Positions 18,850-30,156 of a stretch of 64,000 nucleotides of DNA are shown here, one piece after another; the stretch's first letter is position 1; every line of letters begins with the position of its first letter. The notes under the pieces were generated by a model. That model saw only the letters and a list, made by a program, of their open reading frames with translations. It had not been told where the DNA came from and did no database searches. This DNA is from Myxococcota bacterium (GTDB lineage Bacteria; Myxococcota; Kuafuiibacteriia; Kuafuiibacteriales; Kuafuiibacteriaceae), in assembly GCA_028289325.1 (NCBI GenBank), contig JANQQN010000278.1, forward strand, positions 1 through 64,000, written 5' to 3'. A program made the position numbers and the translations under genes.

Positions 18850-19788
18850 TCAGCTTGACGGGCGCCGGCTGAGATCGGCGACGCGTTCGGCAAGCTCGGC
18901 CGTCACTCGGCGCAGCATCTCGCTTTCGGGGCGCGCGGCGCCGGCGAGGCTCAACACATATCGAGCCACTTGATGGACCGAACCGTGGTCGACGGTCACC
19001 CGGATGCCGTCGAAAAGTGTCTCTGCCCGCATCGCGGGTGGAAGATTGGGCTGTACCCACCGCGCTTCCGGGAAGCGCACGTGAAAGACACTGGGTTCCG
19101 CTTCGTCATCCGAATAATAGCCGTCGATCGTCTGCGTAATGAATGCGTCGACGGTCGCGTCAGGGGGCCGCTCCGCCAGCCCCTCGGCCCGGCCTTCGAT
19201 ATCGAGAAACCGATCGAGCCGAAACCACTTCAGCCGCATCGAACGATGGCAGGTGCCACACAACCGGATCGGCGGCCCGTTGACGATCCGATGAAAGGAG
19301 ATCGTTCGGGTCTCCTGAAGGCCGCTATGGACCGAGAAGTACCTCACTCGCAGTGACTGGTCGCTGCTGATGACGTCCTCGACTTCGCGGAGCCACGCGG
19401 CCTGGGCGCGGCCGATCCGGGGGTGAACCCAGGCTTCCGGTCGAGGCAAGGTAGACTGCGGTGAGCTCGAGACGAAGAATCGGATCATCGCGTCGCGGTC
19501 TTCGTCGCCGGGCAACCGGCTCAGGAGCCGCAACAGGTCGGTCGCACGCTCCATGGGCACCAGGATCCCCGCCGGCAGCCAGCCGATGGGAATCGACCAG
19601 TACACCTGAGGCGGATCGAGCTCCCGCTCCAGGGGCCAGCCCGCATTCCGCAGATCCTCGAGGGTCTTCCGGATCGTTTCCGGCGTGGTCTTGGCCCGCC
19701 GAGCGAGCTCGGCCTGGCTCCACGTGCCTTCCTCCAGAAATGCCTGCAGGAGGGCGGCGACGACCTCCGCGGTTCGCCGGCGGCTCAT
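18850..19788 (-). CDS. WYL-domain transcriptional regulator with N-terminal HTH
   Basis: HTH EEGTWSQAELARRAKTTPETIRKTLEDLRNAGWPLERE; middle SFHRIVNGPPIRL...; C-term WCX-like region. Confidence 0.75.
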   Translation of the reverse strand: MSRRRTAEVVAALLQAFLEEGTWSQAELARRAKTTPETIRKTLEDLRNAGWPLERELDPPQVYWSIPIGWLPAGILVPMERATDLLRLLSRLPGDEDRDAMIRFFVSSSPQSTLPRPEAWVHPRIGRAQAAWLREVEDVISSDQSLRVRYFSVHSGLQETRTISFHRIVNGPPIRLCGTCHRSMRLKWFRLDRFLDIEGRAEGLAERPPDATVDAFITQTIDGYYSDDEAEPSVFHVRFPEARWVQPNLPPAMRAETLFDGIRVTVDHGSVHQVARYVLSLAGAARPESEMLRRVTAELAERVADLSRRPSS

Positions 19789-19873
19789 GAACGCTCAATA
19801 CCATCGGCGGCCCCGCGACGGGAGGCGCTCCCCCCGCGTCCACAGGGTTCTTCGAAGGCGCTATACTCGACGG

Positions 19874-20635
19874 GTGAGCGTGGTCTACGACACGATCGGG
19901 TCCGGGTACGGGCGGACCAGGCGCGCCGATCCGCGGCTGGCGCGACGGGTACGCGACGCCCTCGGCCCGTCGGCATCGGTGGTCAACGTCGGGGCGGGCG
20001 TCGGCGCCTACGAGCCGCGCGATCGAGACGTCACCGCGGTAGAGCCGTCGCTGCGCATGCTCGAGCAGCGCTCGACCGATGCGGCGCCGGCCGTCCGGGC
20101 GTTCGCAGAGTCCCTGCCCTTTGCCGACGATGCCTTCGATGCCGGGCTCGCGACGTTGACCTTGCACCATTGGGCAGACCTCGAGTCGGGCCTGCGTGAG
20201 CTTCGCCGGGTGGTGCGGGAGCGGGTGGTCATCCTGACCTGGGACCCCGACCACGCGGGTTTCTGGCTGACGCAAGACTACTTTCCCGACCTGCTCGCCC
20301 ATGACGCGTCCGTGTTCCCGTCGCTGGACACGATCGAAGACGGACTGGGGCCGACGGAGGTCTCGGTGGTGCCCATTGCTCACGACTGTATCGACGGTTT
20401 TCTTGGCGCGTACTGGAGGCGCCCTGCCATGTACGTGGACCCCAGGGTTCGGGCGGGGATGTCGACCTTCTCCCGGCTCACCGACGTCGAGCCGCGAGCG
20501 CTTCGACTCGCCGAAGACCTGGTCGACGGCACTTGGGACGAACGCCACGGACATCTGCGCGAACAAGCGGAGATCGACGTTGGCTATCGATTACTCACCT
20601 GCACGGTGTCGAGCCCGCGCCTTTGTCTTCCCTAG
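19874..20635 (+). CDS. SAM-dependent methyltransferase (class I, type 11)
   Basis: GTG start; VVNVGAGVGAYEPRDRDVTAVEPSLRMLEQR; LPFADDAFDAGLATLTLHHW. Confidence 0.86.
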   Translation: MSVVYDTIGSGYGRTRRADPRLARRVRDALGPSASVVNVGAGVGAYEPRDRDVTAVEPSLRMLEQRSTDAAPAVRAFAESLPFADDAFDAGLATLTLHHWADLESGLRELRRVVRERVVILTWDPDHAGFWLTQDYFPDLLAHDASVFPSLDTIEDGLGPTEVSVVPIAHDCIDGFLGAYWRRPAMYVDPRVRAGMSTFSRLTDVEPRALRLAEDLVDGTWDERHGHLREQAEIDVGYRLLTCTVSSPRLCLP

Positions 20636-20786
20636 ACCGTCACAACGACGGACAATCCGTCGAACGATGAAACCGGTCCTGCGCGCCGGATCTGCGGAGC
20701 GCCACCAACCGTGATACGAGACCTCGGTCGGTGGCAGGATCGCGGCGACGCCGAAGCGATCGTCACCGCGAGTGTGACGAGTCGCC

Positions 20787-21437
20787 TTGCTCTTGTACGC
20801 GTGCGGCCGACGGACGTGGCTGGTCATCTCGCTGGCCGCGAGTCTCGGCATCCTCGCGTCTTCACTCCGGTTTCGTTCCCCGCCGAGTCGTGGACATGGA
20901 GGCGTTCGGCGACCTTGGATACAAGGTCGGTATCCGGTCGCTTCAGGTGCCGGGCGCCGTACGTTTCTCTACTGACCGCTGCGGGTTTCGCAACGTCGCC
21001 GGCGATCGCCGGCACGACGTCGTAACCGTGGGCGACGCCTATACCGTCGGCGCAGGGTTGGACGACGGCCAACCGTGGTGTTTTGCCCATCGCAACCCGC
21101 CCTGAAGCCTCTGTCGCTGCGCCCGCGCACCCGCTCCCGAGTGTGGACGGCGGCCGTGGGTTGGCCCCGTCTGGCCGCCGTGTTCGGTCCGGGAAGGAGG
21201 CGATCGATACCCGCATCGCTGCGCTCCATCGGGACCACCGTCTCAGGCGCTGGTCTCGACCGGCATTCGGCGAGGTCGGCTATCGGCTGTTCGGTCATCC
21301 CTGGGCGCGCGTCGACCTCGACCTTGAGCGGCGAGCCGTCCGCGGCGAGGTCGCAGGCGTTTGTTCGCGCGGACGACGGCGACCTTCAGCTGAAGATGCG
21401 TGGCGACGGGGTCGAATTTCGCAACACCCGTATCTAG
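20787..21437 (+). pseudogene. Frame-disrupted SGNH/GDSL-type hydrolase remnant
   Basis: TM start in one frame (MLLYACGRRTWLVISLAASLGILASSL), then another frame RFSTDRCGFRNVAGDRRHDVVTVGDAYTVGAGLDDGQPW (block I GDSx-like); no single open frame. Confidence 0.42.
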
Positions 21438-21462
21438 CCGTCGCCAGTTGGATCTCATATGA

Positions 21463-23817
<2,355 letters not shown>

Positions 23818-23829
23818 TCCTCGCCGGGT

Positions 23830-23853
23830 CTCGGCCGAGGTTCGTCGGCCGAG
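23830..23853 (+). terminator. Hairpin downstream of katG
   Basis: CTCGGCCGA-GGTTCG-TCGGCCGAG, 9-bp perfect stem, 6-nt loop; no strong T-tract. Confidence 0.45.
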
Positions 23854-23941
23854 GCCCTGGCCTCCCTCTCTGACGCGAAGCGCCAGCGTTCGAGATTCCC
23901 TCTCTAGCCGCCGGTAGCCGGCCACGTCATACTCCGGATCG

Positions 23942-25420
23942 ATGAGCCGGCCTGCGTTGCCCGACGGATTGGTTGCGGTCGTCAAGCGCGACTGCCAAAC
24001 GTGTCAGACCATCGTTCCGGTTCTGCGGCAGTTGGCTACCCGGGGCCCGCTCACCGTGTACTCCCAGGACGATCCGCAGTTCCCGTCCGACCCTCCCGCC
24101 GTCCACGACGGCGACCTCGCGGTGAGCTGGCACCACGACATCGAGACCGTGCCCACGTTGATCAAGGTCCATGACGGCCGCGAAGTCGGTCGCACCATCG
24201 GCTGGTCTCGACCCGACTGGGAGACGTTGACCGGGTTCGATGGGTTGGGCGAGGGGCTGCCGGTGATGCGGCCGGGGTGTGGCTCCATGAGCGTCGACCC
24301 CGACCTGGTTGACGAGCTGAGAGTACGACACGAAGGCGGGGTGCTTCGTTCGCGCCGGATCGACGTCGCGGACGCCGAAGACGACATCGAGATGATGTTC
24401 GCGCGGGGATGGAGCGACGGCCTGCCGGTCGTGCCGCCGACCGAGGCGCGGGTGCTCGCAATGCTCGAAGGAACGACCCGCGCGCCGGACGAGGTGGTGG
24501 CCGTCGTGCCGCCCGACCTGGTCGACGTGACGGTGGAAAAGGTGGCCATTGCCGCGGTGATGGCGGGGTGCCGACCGGAGTATCTTCCTTGGGTCCTGAC
24601 CGCAGTGGAGGCCGCGTGCACCGATGAGTTCAACATGCACGGGCTGCTGGCGACCACGATGCCGGTGGGGCCGGTGGTGGTGTGCAGCGGCCCCGGCACG
24701 CGCAGCATCGGGATGAACTCGGGGATCAACGCGCTCGGGCAAGGCAATCGCGCCAACTCGACGATCGGTCGGGCCCTTCAGCTGGTGGTGCGCAACGTCG
24801 GTGGGGGCCGACCGGGCGAGGTCGACCGGGCGGCCCACGGCGCGCCGAGCAAGCTAGGTTTCTGCTTCGCCGAGAACGACCTCGAGTCTCCCTACGGAAC
24901 GTTGGCCGAGCAGTTCGGGATTCCGGCCGGGGTAGACGCGATCACCCTGTTCGCGGGAGAAGGGCCTCGGTGCATCGTCGACCAGCTGTCGCGGACGCCG
25001 GAGAGCCTCGCTCACTCGCTGGCTCATCAACTGCAGGCGCTGCATCATCACAAGCTGATCCTGGCCTTCGACGCGATCCTGGTCATGGGGCCAGAGCACG
25101 CCCGGGTGTTCGCAGATGCGGGGTGGGACCGCACGCGGATCTTGTCCGAGCTTCACGCGCGGGTTCAGACGCCGGTCGAATCATTGCTCCGCGGCGCGCA
25201 GGGCATCAGTGAAGGGATTCCGGCCGGAGGCGCGGCCGGCTTCTTGGCCCCCGACACGTCGTCGTCGACGTCGGTATTGCCTAAATTCAAGCCCGACGGT
25301 CTTCTGCTCGCGTATGCCGGCGGGGGGGCTGGGCTGTTCTCGGCGCTGATCGGTGGTTGGGTCAACGGCCCGGTCGGCTCCAAACCCGTTTCCCGCGAAG
25401 TGAAGGACCGGGCGCGGTGA
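23942..25420 (+). CDS. Thioredoxin-like (CQTC) domain protein, partner of UGSC selenoprotein
   Basis: N-term VAVVKRDCQTCQTIVPVLRQL...TVPTLIKVHDGREV thioredoxin-like; C-term domain with ARGWSDGLPVVPPTEARV; 42 bp upstream of the UGSC gene. Confidence 0.78.
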   Translation: MSRPALPDGLVAVVKRDCQTCQTIVPVLRQLATRGPLTVYSQDDPQFPSDPPAVHDGDLAVSWHHDIETVPTLIKVHDGREVGRTIGWSRPDWETLTGFDGLGEGLPVMRPGCGSMSVDPDLVDELRVRHEGGVLRSRRIDVADAEDDIEMMFARGWSDGLPVVPPTEARVLAMLEGTTRAPDEVVAVVPPDLVDVTVEKVAIAAVMAGCRPEYLPWVLTAVEAACTDEFNMHGLLATTMPVGPVVVCSGPGTRSIGMNSGINALGQGNRANSTIGRALQLVVRNVGGGRPGEVDRAAHGAPSKLGFCFAENDLESPYGTLAEQFGIPAGVDAITLFAGEGPRCIVDQLSRTPESLAHSLAHQLQALHHHKLILAFDAILVMGPEHARVFADAGWDRTRILSELHARVQTPVESLLRGAQGISEGIPAGGAAGFLAPDTSSSTSVLPKFKPDGLLLAYAGGGAGLFSALIGGWVNGPVGSKPVSREVKDRAR

Positions 25421-25462
25421 CGAAGATGAATTCATCCATTAAGGTGTAGGAGGTAAGGGACC

Positions 25463-25990
25463 ATGGCCAATAGAACGATCCTCGATCCGACCGGCGAGCG
25501 GACGCTCGCCGAGCGCTCGCCTGTCGCGCGCCCAGCGGCGCTGGGCGGATTGACCATCGGTTTGATCGACATATCGAAGCCTCGAGGCGACGTCTTTCTC
25601 GACCGGCTCGAGGCGCGGCTGTCGGATGTCGGTGCTCAAGTGCGTCGGTATCGTAAGCCGACGTTCTCGAAGCCGGCGCCGGTCGACCTGCGCCATCGGA
25701 TCGCCGTCGAGTGTCAGGTGGTCATCGAGGCGCTCGCCGATTGAGGGAGCTGCACGTCGTGCAGTGTGCACGACATAAACGAGCTCGAGCTGCGCGGCGT
25801 GCCGGGCGTGTTCGTGGCTTCGAACCAATTCGTCGACGCGGCCGAGGCGCAGTCGACGTCGCTCGGCTATCCGGCAATGGCTCGAGTGTTCGTCCCCCAC
25901 CCGATTCAGGATCGGACGGACGAAGAAATGATCGAATATGCCGACGCGGCGTTCGACGACATCGTGCGAACCATCACCGCCTCGGATTAA
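25463..25990 (+). CDS. UGSC family selenoprotein; TGA at 25742-25744 read as selenocysteine
   Basis: In-frame continuation across TGA gives ...VVIEALAD-U-GSCTSCSVHDINELELRGVPGVFVASNQFVDAAE...TITASD*; upstream SD TAGGAGGT; same frame checked (279 nt from start to TGA). Confidence 0.88.
25756..25774 (+). promoter_or_regulatory. Candidate bacterial SECIS element
   Basis: GTCGTGCA-GTG-TGCACGAC, perfect 8-bp stem, 3-nt loop starting with G; loop begins 19 nt after the TGA. Confidence 0.75.
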
Positions 25991-26033
25991 GCGAGCGGCC
26001 GGCCGGCGTCGGCCGAACGAAGACCGCCTCCGG

Positions 26034-27152
26034 CTACTCGCGCTGCGGCGCGTGCTCGAGGGTCGGGCCCTCGTGAACGGCGTCATAGATGCGATTCCGA
26101 AGCCGGTTGGCCTCGGCGCTGGTCAGGCTACGCACCAAGTCGCGAAGCGTGATCCGCAGCAGGACGTTCTTCTGTCCGGCTACGATGCCCAGCCGAGCGC
26201 GCGCGTGGTCGGGCAGCTGATGCCAGGTTGTCTCCGCTTCAATGGTGACGTCTTCGATCTTCGCCGCGTCGGGGCCGAGCGCGGTTCGCGAGAGATCTCC
26301 GAGTTCCTCTCGGGTTCGATCGACCGCGGTGACGATCGACAGATCGCGAACGATCGCGGGTTGGTCCGAGACCGGTACGTAGGGGGCGAGGTCGAGCATC
26401 TGCGCCTGGACCCGCGGCGCCTCCGAACGCAGCAAGCGGATGTCGGGGATCCGCTTGCGCAGCATCAGCAACCGGTCGAGCCCCAGGCCCATGGCCAGAC
26501 CGGCGTGCTCGCGCAAGCCCGCCTCCGCAAGGATCTGTTGGTGTGCGACCCCGCACTCGCCGACCTCCACCCAACCGAGGTGAGGGTCGTGGACGTCGAG
26601 CTGTCGGCCGTGCTCGGTGTACGGATGGTCCCTCTCCTCGGCCCGCGCCGATCGGTCAGGCAACGCCGCGCGCATGGCTTGCTCCACCATTTGGTCGAGC
26701 GAGCGGGCGTCGAGGGGCGAGGGGCTGACGTACCACAGGTCGGCCTGGTGCGGCTCACCAGTGTGGATGCGGTCGATGGAATCTCTTCGATAGACCAGGC
26801 CCGGACACACGACGAGGACGCCTTCCGGCGGCGGACGGAGCCCTCTGAGAACGTCCGGGATCATCGCCGTGGTCTGGGTCCGCAGCACGCGATCCGGCGT
26901 GACGTAGCGGGTGTAGCGCGCGTCTCGGGCCGCTCCGTCCAAGGGATAGTGCAGTCGGTCGTAGTTGTCTTCGAGCGACACCACCGGATGCAGCCGATAC
27001 ACCTGAGCCCGACAGCCCCACGTCGCACGCAGAGCGTCGATGATGTCCGTCAATAGTGTCTGCATCGCGTGAGGGCCCTGGGCAGGGTCGGTCAAATCAC
27101 GAAGAGACAAGGCGCGCTCGAGCGCCTCCGAAGAGAGATTGTTGATCTTCAC
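26034..27152 (-). CDS. PheS-related ligase paralog with C-terminal FDX-ACB domain
   Basis: Class II aaRS motifs GWVEVGECGVAHQQIL and GLAMGLGLDRLLMLRKRIPDIRLLRSE; C-term FDX-ACB-like PAIVRDLSIVTAV. Confidence 0.8.
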   Translation of the reverse strand: MKINNLSSEALERALSLRDLTDPAQGPHAMQTLLTDIIDALRATWGCRAQVYRLHPVVSLEDNYDRLHYPLDGAARDARYTRYVTPDRVLRTQTTAMIPDVLRGLRPPPEGVLVVCPGLVYRRDSIDRIHTGEPHQADLWYVSPSPLDARSLDQMVEQAMRAALPDRSARAEERDHPYTEHGRQLDVHDPHLGWVEVGECGVAHQQILAEAGLREHAGLAMGLGLDRLLMLRKRIPDIRLLRSEAPRVQAQMLDLAPYVPVSDQPAIVRDLSIVTAVDRTREELGDLSRTALGPDAAKIEDVTIEAETTWHQLPDHARARLGIVAGQKNVLLRITLRDLVRSLTSAEANRLRNRIYDAVHEGPTLEHAPQRE

Positions 27153-27358
27153 CGCGAACCTCGAAGAAGGCCGCTCCGGTTGGTTTCGTCCGGAGGAACG
27201 TGGTCGTTCGGTGGATCCCCGCCTCAGCGCTCGGGGATTCGGCCTTCGTGAATCGCGGGACTAAGCGGCCCGACACCCGAGCGGAGAAGCGGGGTCGGTA
27301 AAGCCGAACAGGAGTGAGCGCAAACGCATCACGGCTTACTTAGGATAGCCAACGCGGG

Positions 27359-28510
27359 ATGGAGTGGCAACCGCTGTCGCACCCTGCTTGCTCCAGCGTC
27401 ACCGAGGCGTTAGGCAAAACCGCCGTGGCTGATGAAAACGTATCCGTCGAGGTCGACCGGACCGACGTCACCAAGACCCGCATCGTGCCGTCGCCGGTTC
27501 CGGCGTTGGCCGAGGGGGGCGTCCGGTTTCAGGTCGAGCGATTCGCGCTGACCGCCAATACGACGACCTACGCGCTGTTCGGGGACATGCTCGGGTACTG
27601 GGGCTTCTTCCCGACCGAAGCGGGATGGGGTCGGGTACCTGCGATCGGCTGGGGCCGTGTTATCGAGTCGAATCAGCCCGATGTGCCGGTCGGCGGTCGG
27701 TACTTCGGTTGGTATCCGATGAGCCGCATCGTCGACCTCGAAGTGTCGGTCACGCCGGAGGGCGTTCGCGATGAAGGGGCGCATCGGGGCCCCCACGCCG
27801 CGGTCTATCGGGCGTTCCTGAGCACCGACCGCGACCCGTTCCACCAGCGGGGCGACGACATAGAAGATCGACACGCCCTGTTGCGAGGATTGTTCTTGAC
27901 CTCGTTTTTGGCCGACGACTTCTTCGGCGCCGCCGACTACTTCGGCGCGTCGCGGGTCGTCGTCTTGTCCGCGTCGAGCAAGACCGGAATCGGCTTCGCG
28001 GAGCGAGCATCGGCCCGCTCGGGGCTCGAGGTTGTCGGGCTCACGTCGAAGCGCAACGAGGCTTTCGTGCGGAGTCTGGGATGTTACGGCCGGGTGATGA
28101 CCTACGACGAGCTCGATGCGCTGCCCGACGACGCGGATTCGGTGTCCATCGACATGGCCGGTAATCCTGCCATTTTGGCCGCGCTGCACGACCGGCTGGG
28201 AGACCGCCTGCGGTACTCGATGATCGTAGGCAAGAGCCACGCCGGCGCCCCGCAGCACGCGGCTCCGAGTCGGGGGCCGAAGCCCGAGATGTTCTTTGCG
28301 CCGTCTCAAGTCCAAAAGCGGATAAAGGACTGGGGGCGCGACGGGTACCAGGCGCGTACCCGCGAGGCCCTTCACGCGTTCATCGAGGGAAGCGTCCGCT
28401 GGCTGACGGTAGAGCGGACTCAGGGCGCCGACGCGGTGGTCGCGACGTGGCTCGATACCCTGGCCGGACGAGTGCCTCCCGACTCAGGGCGCATCGTGAG
28501 CCTCGATTAG
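27359..28510 (+). CDS. DUF2855 family protein
   Basis: TTYALFGDMLGYWGFFP...WGRVPAIGWGRV..., SSKTGIGFAERAS; recognised DUF2855 pattern. Start uncertain. Confidence 0.8.
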   Translation: MEWQPLSHPACSSVTEALGKTAVADENVSVEVDRTDVTKTRIVPSPVPALAEGGVRFQVERFALTANTTTYALFGDMLGYWGFFPTEAGWGRVPAIGWGRVIESNQPDVPVGGRYFGWYPMSRIVDLEVSVTPEGVRDEGAHRGPHAAVYRAFLSTDRDPFHQRGDDIEDRHALLRGLFLTSFLADDFFGAADYFGASRVVVLSASSKTGIGFAERASARSGLEVVGLTSKRNEAFVRSLGCYGRVMTYDELDALPDDADSVSIDMAGNPAILAALHDRLGDRLRYSMIVGKSHAGAPQHAAPSRGPKPEMFFAPSQVQKRIKDWGRDGYQARTREALHAFIEGSVRWLTVERTQGADAVVATWLDTLAGRVPPDSGRIVSLD

Positions 28511-28587
28511 ATCGATCCTTTCGGCATGCCGTCGGCCGACGCGTCGAAAGGTGGCGATCCCTCGCGTCGCGCAGGCGCTTGCTCGCG

Positions 28588-30156
28588 TCAGCCTTCTGCC
28601 CGCTGCCGCAGGTCGATGGTCGCGCCCGCGGTGCGCAGCCGGGCCCGAAGGGCCTGAGCGCTCTTGCGATCGAGGTCGGAACGCACGGCGCAGGGCGTGG
28701 CGTCGAGAAGCTCTTTGGCTTCGCGCACCGCGCCGCCCAGCTCATCTCGCAGGGCTCTCAGCAGTTCGATGGGGCGTGGTCCGGGATTGACGACGACGAC
28801 GTCGAAGGTCGGCGGACGCAGATAGAACCGGCCGTCGAGGTGCGCTTCGAGGGCCGCCCGCCAGTTTGCGCGGGCCTCGAGCCGCTCGAGCACGGCCGCT
28901 AGCGCGACCCGCAGACGAACCAGAAACACGATCTCCGCGGGGCGGGCGAGGGCTTCGAAGTCGCGAACGCCGCGCGCGATCGACTGCACCTGTTCCGCGT
29001 TCGGGCGGCGGATCACCGACGGCGTGGGCTCGAGCATGGGCTCGAAGAGCCAGTGGAGGACCCGATGGACGGGCCGGTCGTCGAGGCGACCGGCCGGGAG
29101 CACGCCGAGGGCGTCCAGCGCGGACCGTACCCGGGGGCGATCGTCTGCGATGACCGCGGCCGCCAGTTCTCGCAGGGGAGCGACGGCGTGGGGCCCAAAG
29201 GTCCGGGCGGAGCCGTGGTCGACGACGGCGATGCGGCCGTCGGTCAAGAACACGGAGTTTCCAGGGTGGGGATCTGCATTGTACGCGCCCATCAGGAACA
29301 GGGAGCCGACGTAAAAGTCGAACAGGGCGAGACCGGCCCGTTGGCGGGCCCGCGAGCTGGGATTTTGGCGGATGAAGCCATCGACGTGCTGTCCTTCGAC
29401 AAAACAGGAGGTCAGCACGGCGGCGGTCGAAAAGTCGGTATCGACGGAGGGGACAACGATGACCGGATGCTCCTCGAAACACCGGGCGAAGGCCCGCTGG
29501 TGCGCGCTCTCTCGTTCGTAGTCGCACTCCTCGAGGATCCGCGCCTGCACGTCTTGCAGCAGCGCGTCGCCTCGGAGGCCCCGACGACGGAAGCCGTTCA
29601 TTGCCTGGGCGCCGAGGGCGGCGGGTCTAAAGTCGAAGCGGATGGCGTCGTCGATGCCCGGGTAGCGGACTTTGACCGCCACCGGCTTGCCGTCGAGCTT
29701 GGCGCGGTGAACCTGCCCGATCGATGCCACGGCGAACGGTCGAGGGTCCATTGAAGCGAGTAAAAGGGATGACCGAGGTCCGAGCTCCCGCTCGACCACG
29801 GCGCGAATTCGGCCGAAGGGGAGCGCCGGGGCGTGGGATTCGAGGGCCGAGAACGCCGGCCTCAGTTCGTCAGGGATGCGCGAGTCCATGTAGCCCGCGA
29901 GCTGCCCGAGCTTCATCGGCACGCCCTTGAGGCGAGCCAGCGCGCTCACCGCGCGTTCGGCGGCCCTTCGGTCGGCCTGGGCGCGCGAACCGCTCCCCGG
30001 CAGAACTCTGGCCAGCCGCCGAAAGCCCCCTCGCGCTGCGATTCCCGATGCGTGCTGGAGGCGGGCGATCGCCGACACCGGAAGGTCTGCGGTCGCTCCG
30101 GACAATCGATCCGCCACCGCCCGCCGAAGCTCGGTCGAAGACTCATTGAGGGTCAT
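28588..30156 (-). CDS. ABC1/UbiB (AarF/ADCK) atypical kinase
   Basis: KLGQ motif, AVASIGQVHRA, VKVRYPG, NADPHPGN, DHG. Confidence 0.9.
   Translation of the reverse strand: MTLNESSTELRRAVADRLSGATADLPVSAIARLQHASGIAARGGFRRLARVLPGSGSRAQADRRAAERAVSALARLKGVPMKLGQLAGYMDSRIPDELRPAFSALESHAPALPFGRIRAVVERELGPRSSLLLASMDPRPFAVASIGQVHRAKLDGKPVAVKVRYPGIDDAIRFDFRPAALGAQAMNGFRRRGLRGDALLQDVQARILEECDYERESAHQRAFARCFEEHPVIVVPSVDTDFSTAAVLTSCFVEGQHVDGFIRQNPSSRARQRAGLALFDFYVGSLFLMGAYNADPHPGNSVFLTDGRIAVVDHGSARTFGPHAVAPLRELAAAVIADDRPRVRSALDALGVLPAGRLDDRPVHRVLHWLFEPMLEPTPSVIRRPNAEQVQSIARGVRDFEALARPAEIVFLVRLRVALAAVLERLEARANWRAALEAHLDGRFYLRPPTFDVVVVNPGPRPIELLRALRDELGGAVREAKELLDATPCAVRSDLDRKSAQALRARLRTAGATIDLRQRAEG

Noticed and set aside
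17271-19788. CRISPR array near the Csb2-like gene
   Set aside because: No regularly spaced direct repeats seen within the flanking sequence; only protein similarity supports a Cas link.
25766-25990. Separate 74-aa GTG-start ORF
   Set aside because: It is the same-frame 3' part of the UGSC selenoprotein after the Sec TGA.
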